Positions 8,129-13,001 of a stretch of 13,001 nt of DNA are shown here, piece by piece. Within the stretch, counting starts at the first letter, position 1. Each line of letters opens with the position of its first letter. The notes below the pieces were generated by a model that worked only from the letters and a program-made list of their open reading frames with translations, was not told the DNA's origin and made no database searches. The translations under genes and the position numbers were made by a program. This stretch comes from an uncultured Collinsella sp. Lineage in GTDB: Bacteria; Actinomycetota; Coriobacteriia; Coriobacteriales; Coriobacteriaceae. The DNA lies in assembly GCA_934655755.1 (NCBI GenBank), contig CAKUHA010000028.1, forward strand, positions 1 through 13,001, in the 5' to 3' direction.

Positions 8129-8145
8129 TTGTTGACGTGTTAACA
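8129..8145. promoter_or_regulatory. 17-bp box, copy 2 (candidate operator)
   Basis: The box TTGTTGACGTGTTAACA has the same orientation as copy 1 and begins 48 bp from it. Its core GTTGAC-GT-GTTAAC is an imperfect inverted repeat with one mismatched pair. It covers the position where a -35 element for the TATCCT at 8109-8114 would lie. The symmetry and the pairing of boxes suggest a dimeric repressor or activator that controls the fab operon and perhaps birA. Confidence 0.45.
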
Positions 8146-8239
8146 TTAAATTGTCCAAATGCGACAAAGGCTTCACATTGTGTCTGCCTCTCGACACCAT
8201 TGCGTTATTCACTTATTCATTAAGGAGGTAGCAGCCGTT

Positions 8240-9016
8240 ATGGATACCCAATTAACGATAGTCGACGTAACCGGATCGACCAACGATGACCTGCTCGAAG
8301 CAGGAAAACAGGGGGCTCCGCACGGCACAGGACTTGCCGCCCGGGCTCAGACAGCAGGACGCGGCCGGCGCGGCCACAAGTGGGATTCAACCGCCGGCAA
8401 CCTATTGCTTTCGATTGTCCTGCGCCCATGCGTTAATCCTGCAAAGTACTCTGGTCTTGCCGCCGTCAGCGGCCTAGCAGTACTCAAGGCGCTCGATAAG
8501 CAGGGTCTTGCAAACGAGATTGGCCTTAAATGGCCCAACGACTTGGTCGCTCGAGGGCGCAAACTCGGCGGCATCCTGGTCGAGGCGGCTCGTGATAACG
8601 AGGGCAAGCCCTTTGCCGTCTGCGGCATTGGCGTCAATGTGAACTATGTGCCCTCGGAGGTTCCCGATGGCGGCCTGCCGGCAATCGGCCTCTCGGACCT
8701 CAACGAGAACGTTCCAGCCGTCGATGTGCTGCTCAAGGAGGTCTATCACACCGTCGTAAACGCTGTGGACGCGTGGGCAGATCTGCTCAACGCCATGGAA
8801 GAAGACGCTGGTCCGATCGCGCCCGTCCACGATGATTATGTCGCTCATCTCAATTGGATTGGGAAGCACGTTATCGCCCGTTCCCCTGCCGGTGACGAGC
8901 TGGCGCGTGGCATCTTTCAAACGGTCGATGCCTTTGGTCGCGCGTGTATCGAAACTGAAGACGGCTTGCAATCCTTCCATTTTGAGGAGGCATCGCTGCG
9001 TCCCATGGGTAAATAA
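8240..9016 (+). CDS. birA: Biotin-[acetyl-CoA-carboxylase] ligase, short form without HTH domain
   Basis: BirA activates biotin with ATP and attaches it to the acceptor lysine of carrier proteins; here the natural target is Lys123 of AccB. The 258-residue protein contains GSTNDDL, the biotin/AMP loop GRGRRGHKW, KWPNDL, KLGGILVE with the catalytic-site lysine, and GIGVNVNY. A C-terminal cap domain follows. There is no N-terminal winged-helix domain, so this is a monofunctional (group I) ligase that should not act as a biotin repressor. An ATG at 8159 would extend the protein, but has no ribosome site and no family similarity; AAGGAGG at 8222-8228 precedes the ATG at 8240 by 11 bases, a slightly long spacing. 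It is transcribed away from the fab operon. Confidence 0.93.
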   Translation: MDTQLTIVDVTGSTNDDLLEAGKQGAPHGTGLAARAQTAGRGRRGHKWDSTAGNLLLSIVLRPCVNPAKYSGLAAVSGLAVLKALDKQGLANEIGLKWPNDLVARGRKLGGILVEAARDNEGKPFAVCGIGVNVNYVPSEVPDGGLPAIGLSDLNENVPAVDVLLKEVYHTVVNAVDAWADLLNAMEEDAGPIAPVHDDYVAHLNWIGKHVIARSPAGDELARGIFQTVDAFGRACIETEDGLQSFHFEEASLRPMGK

Positions 9017-9070
9017 GGCGCCACAGCCACCCGCTCGACAGCATTACCCGGTCCCCCAAGGCCATCATGC

Positions 9071-9108
9071 AAAACAAAAGAGCCCCGCTACCGTAATGGC
9101 AGCGGGGC
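9071..9108 (-). terminator. Rho-independent terminator of the rpsL-rpsJ operon
   Basis: Perfect 8-bp arms GCCCCGCT (9082-9089) and AGCGGGGC (9101-9108) enclose a short loop that can pair further. On the minus strand the stem is followed by CTTTTGTTTT, a good terminator tail, about 25 bases after the rpsJ stop. On the plus strand there is no T-run after the stem, so birA transcripts would be stopped poorly, if at all, at this site. The rest of the 116-bp gap between birA and rpsJ shows nothing else. Confidence 0.85.
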
Positions 9109-9132
9109 CCTGTAAGCTATGAGCGATATCGC

Positions 9133-9441
9133 TTAGAGCTTGATGTCGATGTCGACGCCAGCGGGGAGGTCGAGACGCATGAGCGAATCAACGGTGCCCG
9201 AGGTGGGGTCGAGGATGTCGATGAGGCGCTTGTGGGTGCGCATCTCGAACTGCTCGCGGGAGTCCTTGTTCACGTGCGGCGAGCGGATAACCGTGTACAG
9301 GTTACGCTCGGTGGGCAGGGGGACAGGACCGGAAACGCGAGCGCCGGTCTTCTGAGCGGTCTCGACGATGAGCTTCGCGGACTGATCGACGACCTCGTGA
9401 TCATAGCCCTTGAGGCGAATGCGGATCTTCTGGGTAGCCAA
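9133..9441 (-). CDS. rpsJ: 30S ribosomal protein S10
   Basis: S10 is a component of the small-subunit head and also the NusE antitermination factor. The 102-residue protein has the canonical sequence: [14 protein letters not shown] at the start, [19 protein letters not shown] in the middle and DIDIKL at the end. The start codon is TTG (9439-9441): the family N-terminus begins exactly there, and GGAGG lies 6 bases upstream, with no ATG nearby. It is the last gene of its operon, followed by a terminator and the convergent birA. In most bacteria rpsJ leads the S10 operon (rplC, rplD, rplW and others), none of which is here. Confidence 0.97.
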   Translation of the reverse strand: MATQKIRIRLKGYDHEVVDQSAKLIVETAQKTGARVSGPVPLPTERNLYTVIRSPHVNKDSREQFEMRTHKRLIDILDPTSGTVDSLMRLDLPAGVDIDIKL

Positions 9442-9459
9442 CTTAAACCTCCAAAGAGT

Positions 9460-9476
9460 GCGAGAGATGTTCTCGC
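9460..9476 (-). other. Small hairpin in the fusA-rpsJ spacer
   Basis: GCGAGA (9460-9465) and TCTCGC (9471-9476) form a perfect 6-bp stem with a 5-base loop, just upstream of the rpsJ Shine-Dalgarno on the mRNA. There is no T-run, so it is not a terminator. It could be a processing site or affect rpsJ translation. It may also be chance. Confidence 0.3.
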
Positions 9477-9501
9477 GGATTACGTAACAGGGAGCTCGAA
9501 C

Positions 9502-11601
9502 TTAGGCGTTCTTGCTCATGACCTCGTCCACGATGGACTTGGGCGCGGGCTCATAAGAGTCGAACTGCATCGTGTAGGATGCACGGCCCTGGGTCTGGGA
9601 GCGAAGGTCGGTAGCGTAACCGAACATCTCGCCCAGCGGCACCTTGGCACGGATGAGCTTGCTGTTCTTGCGATCCTCCATGCCCTCGATCTTGCCGCGG
9701 CGACCGGAGAGGTTGCCCATAACGTCGCCCATGTACTGCTCGGGGGTCTCGACCTCGACAGCCATGATCGGCTCGAGCAGCTGCGGATCGGACTTCTTGA
9801 GGGCGTCCTTGATAGCCATGGAACCGGCGATCTTAAAGGCGGCCTCGGAGGAGTCGACCTCGTGGTAAGAACCGTCGAACAGGGTGACCTTGACGTCGAG
9901 GACCGGGAAGCCGGCGATAACACCGGTGTTCAGGGCCTCCTGGATGCCCTTGTCGATGGACGGGATGTACTCCTTGGGCACGACGCCGCCGACGATAGCG
10001 TTGACGAACTCGTAGCCGAAGCCCTCCTCCATCTTCTCGAGCTTGATGACGGCGTGGCCGTACTGACCGCGGCCACCGGACTGACGGACGAACTTGCCCT
10101 CAGCCTTCTCGACGTCGTGACCAGCGGTCTCGCGGTAGGCAACCTGGGGCTTACCAACGTTAGCGTCAACCTTGAACTCGCGGAGCAGACGGTCGACGAT
10201 GATCTCGAGGTGCAGCTCGCCCATGCCGGCGATGATGGTCTGGCCGGTCTCGTGGTTGGTGGACACCTGGAAGGTCGGGTCCTCCTCGGCGAGCTTGGTC
10301 AGAGCCAGGGACATCTTGTCCTGCTCGGCCTTGGTCTTGGGCTCGATGGCAACGTCAATAACGGGCTTAGCGAACTCGATCTTCTCGAGGACGATCTCCT
10401 TGCCCTCGGCGCACAGGGTGTCACCGGTGGTGGAGTTCTTGAAGCCGACACAAGCGACGATGTCGCCGGCGGCAGCGTCGTCACGGTCGATACGCTCGGC
10501 GGCGTTCATCTCGAGGATGCGGCCGAGGCGCTCGCGCTGACCGTTGGAAGCGTTGACAACGTAGGAGCCGGACTCGGCGCGGCCGGAGTAAACGCGAACG
10601 TAGGTGAGCTTACCGACGAACGGGTCGGTCATGATCTTGAAGACCAGGCCGGAGAAGGGCTCGTCGAAGGAAGGATGACGCTGAATCTCCTCGCCGGTGT
10701 CCGGATCGGTACCAGTGACGGCCTCGACGTCGAGCGGGCTGGGCAGGTAGTCGACGACAGCGTCGAGCAGCTCCTGAACGCCCTTGTTCTTGTAGGCGGA
10801 GCCCACAAAGACGAGGTTGAGCTCGTTGGCCAGAACGCCCTTGCGCAGAGCGGCCTTGAGCTCCTCGACGGTGAAGTCCTCCTCCATGAGGATCTTCTCC
10901 ATGAGCTCGTCGTCAAAGCTGGCAGCAGCGTCGAGGAGCTCCTCGCGCTTGGTGGCAGCGATGTCGGCAAACTCAGCCGGGATCTCGTCCATCGGCTCGG
11001 GGTAGGTCATACCCTTCTCGTCAGCCTTGAAGTCCCATGCAGTCATGGTGACGAGGTCGATGACGCCCCAGAAGTTGTCCTCGGCGCCCATCGGGACCTG
11101 AGCGGCCACGGCGTTAGCGTCGAGACGATCCTTCATGGTCTCGATAGCGTTGAAGAAGTCAGCGCCCACGCGGTCATACTTGTTGATGAAGGCGATGCGG
11201 GGGACGTTGAAGGTAGAAGCCTGACGCCAAACGGTCTCAGACTGGGGCTGAACGCCGGCAACGGCGTCGAAGACGGCGACAGCGCCATCGAGGACGCGCA
11301 GGCAGCGCTCGACCTCGGCGGTGAAGTCAACGTGGCCCGGGGTGTCGATGATCTGGATGCGGTAGTCGGTACCGTCCTTCTTCCAGAAGCACGTGGTAGC
11401 AGCGGAGGTAATGGTTACGCCGCGCTCCTGCTCCTGAACCATCCAGTCCATGGTGGCAGCGCCCTCATGGACCTCACCGATCTTGTGGGTCTTACCGGTG
11501 TAGTAAAGAATACGCTCGGTCGTGGTGGTCTTACCAGCATCGATGTGGGCCATGATGCCGATGTTACGGGTATCGGAAAGCTTGTACTTAGGCTTAGCCA
11601 T
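9502..11601 (-). CDS. fusA: Translation elongation factor G
   Basis: EF-G is the GTPase that drives tRNA-mRNA translocation on the ribosome and, with RRF, ribosome recycling. The 699-residue protein is of normal EF-G length. GTPase motifs are in place: AHIDAGKT (18-25), RGVTITSA in switch I (about 60-67), DTPGH (86-90) and NKYD (140-143). Tyr is at the variable position of the NKxD motif, where E. coli EF-G has Met. Domain IV and V sequences (for example [19 protein letters not shown] and [12 protein letters not shown]) are complete. The ATG has AAGGA about 6 bases upstream. It lies 19 bases after rpsG and 60 before rpsJ. The usual tuf gene does not follow. Confidence 0.97.
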   Translation of the reverse strand: MAKPKYKLSDTRNIGIMAHIDAGKTTTTERILYYTGKTHKIGEVHEGAATMDWMVQEQERGVTITSAATTCFWKKDGTDYRIQIIDTPGHVDFTAEVERCLRVLDGAVAVFDAVAGVQPQSETVWRQASTFNVPRIAFINKYDRVGADFFNAIETMKDRLDANAVAAQVPMGAEDNFWGVIDLVTMTAWDFKADEKGMTYPEPMDEIPAEFADIAATKREELLDAAASFDDELMEKILMEEDFTVEELKAALRKGVLANELNLVFVGSAYKNKGVQELLDAVVDYLPSPLDVEAVTGTDPDTGEEIQRHPSFDEPFSGLVFKIMTDPFVGKLTYVRVYSGRAESGSYVVNASNGQRERLGRILEMNAAERIDRDDAAAGDIVACVGFKNSTTGDTLCAEGKEIVLEKIEFAKPVIDVAIEPKTKAEQDKMSLALTKLAEEDPTFQVSTNHETGQTIIAGMGELHLEIIVDRLLREFKVDANVGKPQVAYRETAGHDVEKAEGKFVRQSGGRGQYGHAVIKLEKMEEGFGYEFVNAIVGGVVPKEYIPSIDKGIQEALNTGVIAGFPVLDVKVTLFDGSYHEVDSSEAAFKIAGSMAIKDALKKSDPQLLEPIMAVEVETPEQYMGDVMGNLSGRRGKIEGMEDRKNSKLIRAKVPLGEMFGYATDLRSQTQGRASYTMQFDSYEPAPKSIVDEVMSKNA

Positions 11602-11620
11602 GTTAGTTCCTTACCTTAAC

Positions 11621-12094
11621 TTACCAACGATAGTGAGAGAACGCGCGGTTGGCCTCGGCCATCTTGAAGACGTCCTCACGCTTCTTGACGGAAGCGCCCA
11701 GGCCGTTGGAGGCGTCGAGGATCTCGTTGGCGAGACGCTCGGCCATGGTCTTCTCCTTGCGAGCGCGGGAGAAGTTGACGATCCAGCGGATACCCAGAGC
11801 GGTGGAACGACGGGAGTTGACCTCCATCGGGACCTGATAGGTAGCGCCACCGACACGCTTGGGCTTAACCTCGAGCGTAGGCTTGACGTTGTCCATAGCC
11901 TTCTTGAAGGTAGCGAGAGCGTCGCCACCCTCGGACTTCTCGGCAACGATCTCGAAAGCGGTGTAAACGATGCGCTCAGCGGTGGCCTTCTTGCCGTCAA
12001 GAAGGACCTTGTTGATGAGCTGAGTCACCAGGCGGTTGTTGTAAACGGCGTCAGGCTGAACCTCACGACGATTAGCTGCTGCACGACGCGGCAT
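11621..12094 (-). CDS. rpsG: 30S ribosomal protein S7
   Basis: S7 is a primary 16S rRNA-binding protein that nucleates the head of the 30S subunit and lies at the E site. The 157-residue protein has the conserved start [24 protein letters not shown], the [13 protein letters not shown] segment of the beta-hairpin region, [10 protein letters not shown], and ends FSHYRW. AAGGAG lies 7 bases before the ATG. In E. coli, S7 represses its own mRNA by binding the rpsL-rpsG spacer; here that spacer is 73 bases and can fold into a hairpin (see separate entry). Confidence 0.97.
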   Translation of the reverse strand: MPRRAAANRREVQPDAVYNNRLVTQLINKVLLDGKKATAERIVYTAFEIVAEKSEGGDALATFKKAMDNVKPTLEVKPKRVGGATYQVPMEVNSRRSTALGIRWIVNFSRARKEKTMAERLANEILDASNGLGASVKKREDVFKMAEANRAFSHYRW

Positions 12095-12116
12095 GTGAAA
12101 TCTCCTTAAGTGTCTA

Positions 12117-12142
12117 CCGTGCGGCGCTTAGGCGGCACACGG
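12117..12142 (-). other. Hairpin in the rpsL-rpsG spacer (possible S7 feedback site)
   Basis: Arms CCGTG (12117-12121) and CACGG (12138-12142), with further pairing possible in the GC-rich interior, form a stem between rpsL and rpsG. In E. coli the same intercistronic region is the binding site for the translational repressor S7. Position and folding fit such a role, but the sequence was not compared with the known S7 site, so this is an inference. Confidence 0.3.
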
Positions 12143-12167
12143 CGAAAGTATCAAAACGTTATCTGGC

Positions 12168-12545
12168 TTATTTAGCCTTGGGGCGCTTAGCACCGTACTT
12201 GGAACGGGCCTGCATACGGTTCTGGACCGGAGCAGCGTCGTAGGCGCCACGGATGACGTGATAACGGACACCAGGGAGGTCACGGACACGACCGCCGCGG
12301 ACGAGCACGATGGAGTGCTCCTGCAGGTTGTGGCCCTCACCCGGGATGTAAGCAGTAACTTCGATGCCGTTGACAAGGCGAACACGGGCAACCTTACGAA
12401 GAGCCGAGTTCGGCTTCTTGGGGCTCGTGGTGAAGACGCGGGTGCACACGCCGCGCTTCTGGGAGTTGTGCTGCAGAGCAGCGTTCTTGGACTTCTTGGG
12501 CACGGAACGACGGCCCTGGCGAACCAGCTGGTTAATAGTAGGCAA
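12168..12545 (-). CDS. rpsL: 30S ribosomal protein S12
   Basis: S12 lies at the decoding centre and controls translational accuracy; it is the classical site of streptomycin resistance mutations. The 125-residue protein is canonical: [28 protein letters not shown] with Lys43, [10 protein letters not shown], and a C-terminal [14 protein letters not shown]. The start codon is TTG (12543-12545), fixed by the family N-terminus and by GAAGGAG 6 bases upstream. The segment [10 protein letters not shown] has Arg88 where E. coli and Mycobacterium tuberculosis have Lys88, whose change to Arg gives streptomycin resistance. Asp89, the residue often beta-methylthiolated, is kept. It is the first gene of the operon. 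Confidence 0.97.
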   Translation of the reverse strand: MPTINQLVRQGRRSVPKKSKNAALQHNSQKRGVCTRVFTTSPKKPNSALRKVARVRLVNGIEVTAYIPGEGHNLQEHSIVLVRGGRVRDLPGVRYHVIRGAYDAAPVQNRMQARSKYGAKRPKAK

Positions 12546-12638
12546 AGCGTACTCCTTCTCGAATGATTCCAGCTTTCTGTAAAGTGCAACGGCTTGAATC
12601 GAGGGGTCAGCATCCCCCTACGAAACACGCAGTTCGAT
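12546..12638 (-). promoter_or_regulatory. 5' leader of the rpsL operon mRNA
   Basis: About 90 bases separate the -10 element from the TTG start of rpsL. The leader holds the Shine-Dalgarno GAAGGAG and a small possible stem, AGGGG (12602-12606) with CCCCT (12615-12619). I see no small open reading frame or known riboswitch. The stem has no T-run and is not a terminator. Confidence 0.45.
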
Positions 12639-12693
12639 AGGATACGTGGCGTTAGCTGTGCCGTCAACAGACCACGCCGCCGGGCGTATCCTA
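12638..12693. repeat. Inverted repeat spanning the rpsL promoter
   Basis: TAGGATACG (12638-12646) and CGTATCCTA (12685-12693) are perfect 9-bp inverted arms, with GGCGT and ACGCC able to pair inside. The left arm contains the minus-strand -10 element, and the right arm lies upstream of the -35. The pair could be a protein-binding site or a DNA or RNA stem; the arms may also reflect a second -10-like sequence facing the other way, though I see no good -35 for it. Confidence 0.5.
12639..12667 (-). promoter_or_regulatory. Sigma70-type promoter of the rpsL-rpsG-fusA-rpsJ operon
   Basis: On the minus strand TTGACG (12662-12667) is followed after exactly 17 bp by TATCCT (12639-12644). The -35 matches the consensus at 5 of 6 positions and the -10 at 4 of 6. 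It lies about 95 bases before the rpsL start with no other gene between. It is the best promoter match I found in the window. Confidence 0.75.
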
Positions 12694-12721
12694 AAATGAG
12701 CACATTTCCGCAAAGCCTACA

Positions 12722-12758
12722 CAAAAGGAATCCCCTCCTGTGCGCGGGGGCGGATTCC
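12722..12758 (-). terminator. Terminator-like hairpin in repeat copy 1
   Basis: GGAATCC (12727-12733) and GGATTCC (12752-12758) form a 7-bp stem, and the 18 bases between can extend it by several pairs including wobbles. On the minus strand it is followed by TTTTG. It would stop transcription coming from the right just before the rpsL promoter region. Confidence 0.55.
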
Positions 12759-12854
12759 CGGGCCGGGCGGCACAGGGGTTAAGTTTGCTGCTCTACAGTC
12801 CTGGCTCGCACGGAGGCCACATTAAGTGGCCTCCGGCTCGTGCGGAACTCGCGA
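12722..12854. repeat. 133-bp tandem repeat element, copy 1
   Basis: This and the next unit are the same length (133 bp) and directly adjacent. Both begin with CAAAAGGAATCCCCTCCTG and end with TGCGGAACTCGCGA. Between them lie a conserved middle (TTAAGTTTGCTGCTCTACAG plus TCCTG) and two variable stretches. The unit contains two hairpins: a terminator-like stem at its left end and a 9-bp stem GGAGGCCAC/GTGGCCTCC around the loop ATTAA (12812-12834). No convincing coding frame is present. Its function is unknown. Confidence 0.85.
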
Positions 12855-12891
12855 CAAAAGGAATCCCCTCCTGCGCGCGTAGGCGGATTCC
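12855..12891 (-). terminator. Terminator-like hairpin in repeat copy 2
   Basis: The same 7-bp stem recurs at 12860-12866 and 12885-12891, again followed by TTTTG on the minus strand. The interior pairs less well than in copy 1. Together with copy 1 it would make a double terminator upstream of the rpsL operon. Confidence 0.5.
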
Positions 12892-12987
12892 CGGTCCGGG
12901 CGGCCGGCTGTTTAAGTTTGCTGCTCTACAGTCCTGCGCAAGACGGAAAGCACATTAAGTGCTTTCCTTTGCGTGCGGAACTCGCGA
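12855..12987. repeat. 133-bp tandem repeat element, copy 2
   Basis: This is the second unit, in the same orientation and without insertions or deletions relative to copy 1. Its inner stem is GGAAAGCAC/GTGCTTTCC around the same ATTAA loop (12945-12967). Against copy 1, three neighbouring base pairs differ, and each change on one arm is matched on the other, so pairing is kept. After the unit the sequence turns to CAAACTTAAACAGC instead of a third full copy, at least up to the window edge. Confidence 0.85.
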
Positions 12988-13001
12988 CAAACTTAAACAG
13001 C
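12907..13001. repeat. 95-bp palindromic unit with perfect 14-bp arms
   Basis: GCTGTTTAAGTTTG (12907-12920) and CAAACTTAAACAGC (12988-13001) are exact inverted repeats enclosing the 9-bp inner hairpin of copy 2. The outer arms may continue past the window edge. Copy 1 keeps only TTAAGTTTG of the left arm, and the base sequence at its right end differs. The unit resembles a miniature palindromic element or a structured RNA. Confidence 0.65.

Larger units (their letters stand above)
8064..8239. promoter_or_regulatory. Divergent fabH-birA control region
   Basis: This 176-bp gap separates the start codons of fabH (minus) and birA (plus), so promoters for both should lie here. On the minus strand, TATCCT (8109-8114) matches the -10 of the rpsL promoter in this window, but the sequence 17 bp upstream of it reads CGTCAA, a poor -35. 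On the plus strand I found no convincing -35/-10 pair for birA. The clearest structure is a pair of repeated 17-bp boxes, listed separately. A weak -10-only promoter whose -35 is covered by a regulator site is one reading; it is an inference. Confidence 0.55.

Noticed and set aside
8081..8145. The paired boxes as BirA (biotin repressor) operators
   Set aside because: They resemble TTGTTAAC half-sites, but known BirA sites have two halves separated by about 14 bases, and the BirA encoded here has no DNA-binding domain.
8159..8239. Upstream ATG extending birA by 27 residues
   Set aside because: There is no ribosome site before it, and the added residues do not resemble a winged-helix domain or any BirA N-terminus. 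AAGGAGG supports the ATG at 8240.
9232..11619. A 795-residue open frame on the plus strand opposite fusA
   Set aside because: It lies antisense to the clearly identified EF-G and rpsJ genes. Its low-complexity, Leu/Val/Asp/Gly-rich composition is what the reverse frame of a GC-rich gene gives, and it has no recognisable domain.
12594..12958. Short open frames of 62 to 72 residues in the region right of rpsL
   Set aside because: They cross the promoter, hairpins and repeat boundaries, have no good ribosome sites, and are Arg/Gly-rich frames expected by chance in GC-rich DNA.
12722..13001. CRISPR array
   Set aside because: The units are 133 bp with only two copies, and the sequence between conserved parts forms hairpins. 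This is not the short repeat and unique spacer pattern of CRISPR.

Overview
The window is GC-rich bacterial chromosome with dense, operon-like coding. The mix of a Firmicutes-style fatty acid synthase II cluster (with FabK as enoyl reductase) and actinobacterial-looking ribosomal genes suggests a member of Coriobacteriia, most likely Collinsella or a close relative. This assignment comes from recognition of gene content and protein style, not from a search. There are no insertion sequences, phage genes, tRNAs, rRNAs or CRISPR arrays that I can see.

Region 1 (1-8063, minus strand) is a compact type II fatty acid synthesis operon. In transcription order it reads fabH, acpP, fabK, fabD, fabG, fabF, accB, fabZ, accC, accD, with accD running off the left edge. 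Neighbours overlap or are separated by only a few to about 50 bases, and each gene has a clear Shine-Dalgarno sequence. AccB, AccC and AccD are three of the four acetyl-CoA carboxylase subunits and make malonyl-CoA. FabD loads malonyl onto ACP, FabH starts the chain, and FabF, FabG, FabZ and FabK run the elongation cycle.

Region 2 (8064-9132) is the divergent control region plus birA on the plus strand. The 176-bp fabH-birA spacer carries two near-identical 17-bp boxes 48 bp apart, a candidate operator pair. BirA is the short form without a DNA-binding domain; its expected substrate is the AccB encoded in the neighbouring operon. It converges with the next operon on a hairpin that terminates the minus-strand transcript.

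Region 3 (9133-12667, minus strand) is a str-type operon: rpsL, rpsG, fusA, rpsJ. No tuf gene lies between fusA and rpsJ, and rpsJ is the last gene, cut off from the rest of the usual S10 operon. A good sigma70-type promoter (TTGACG, 17 bp, TATCCT) lies upstream of rpsL. rpsL and rpsJ both start with TTG. S12 has arginine at the position (88) where lysine is the streptomycin-sensitive residue in most bacteria.

Region 4 (12722-13001) has no gene. It holds two tandem copies of a 133-bp element, each with a terminator-like hairpin (minus-strand sense) and a second hairpin whose stem differs between copies by three fully compensated base pairs. This is the strongest candidate for something undescribed in the window.
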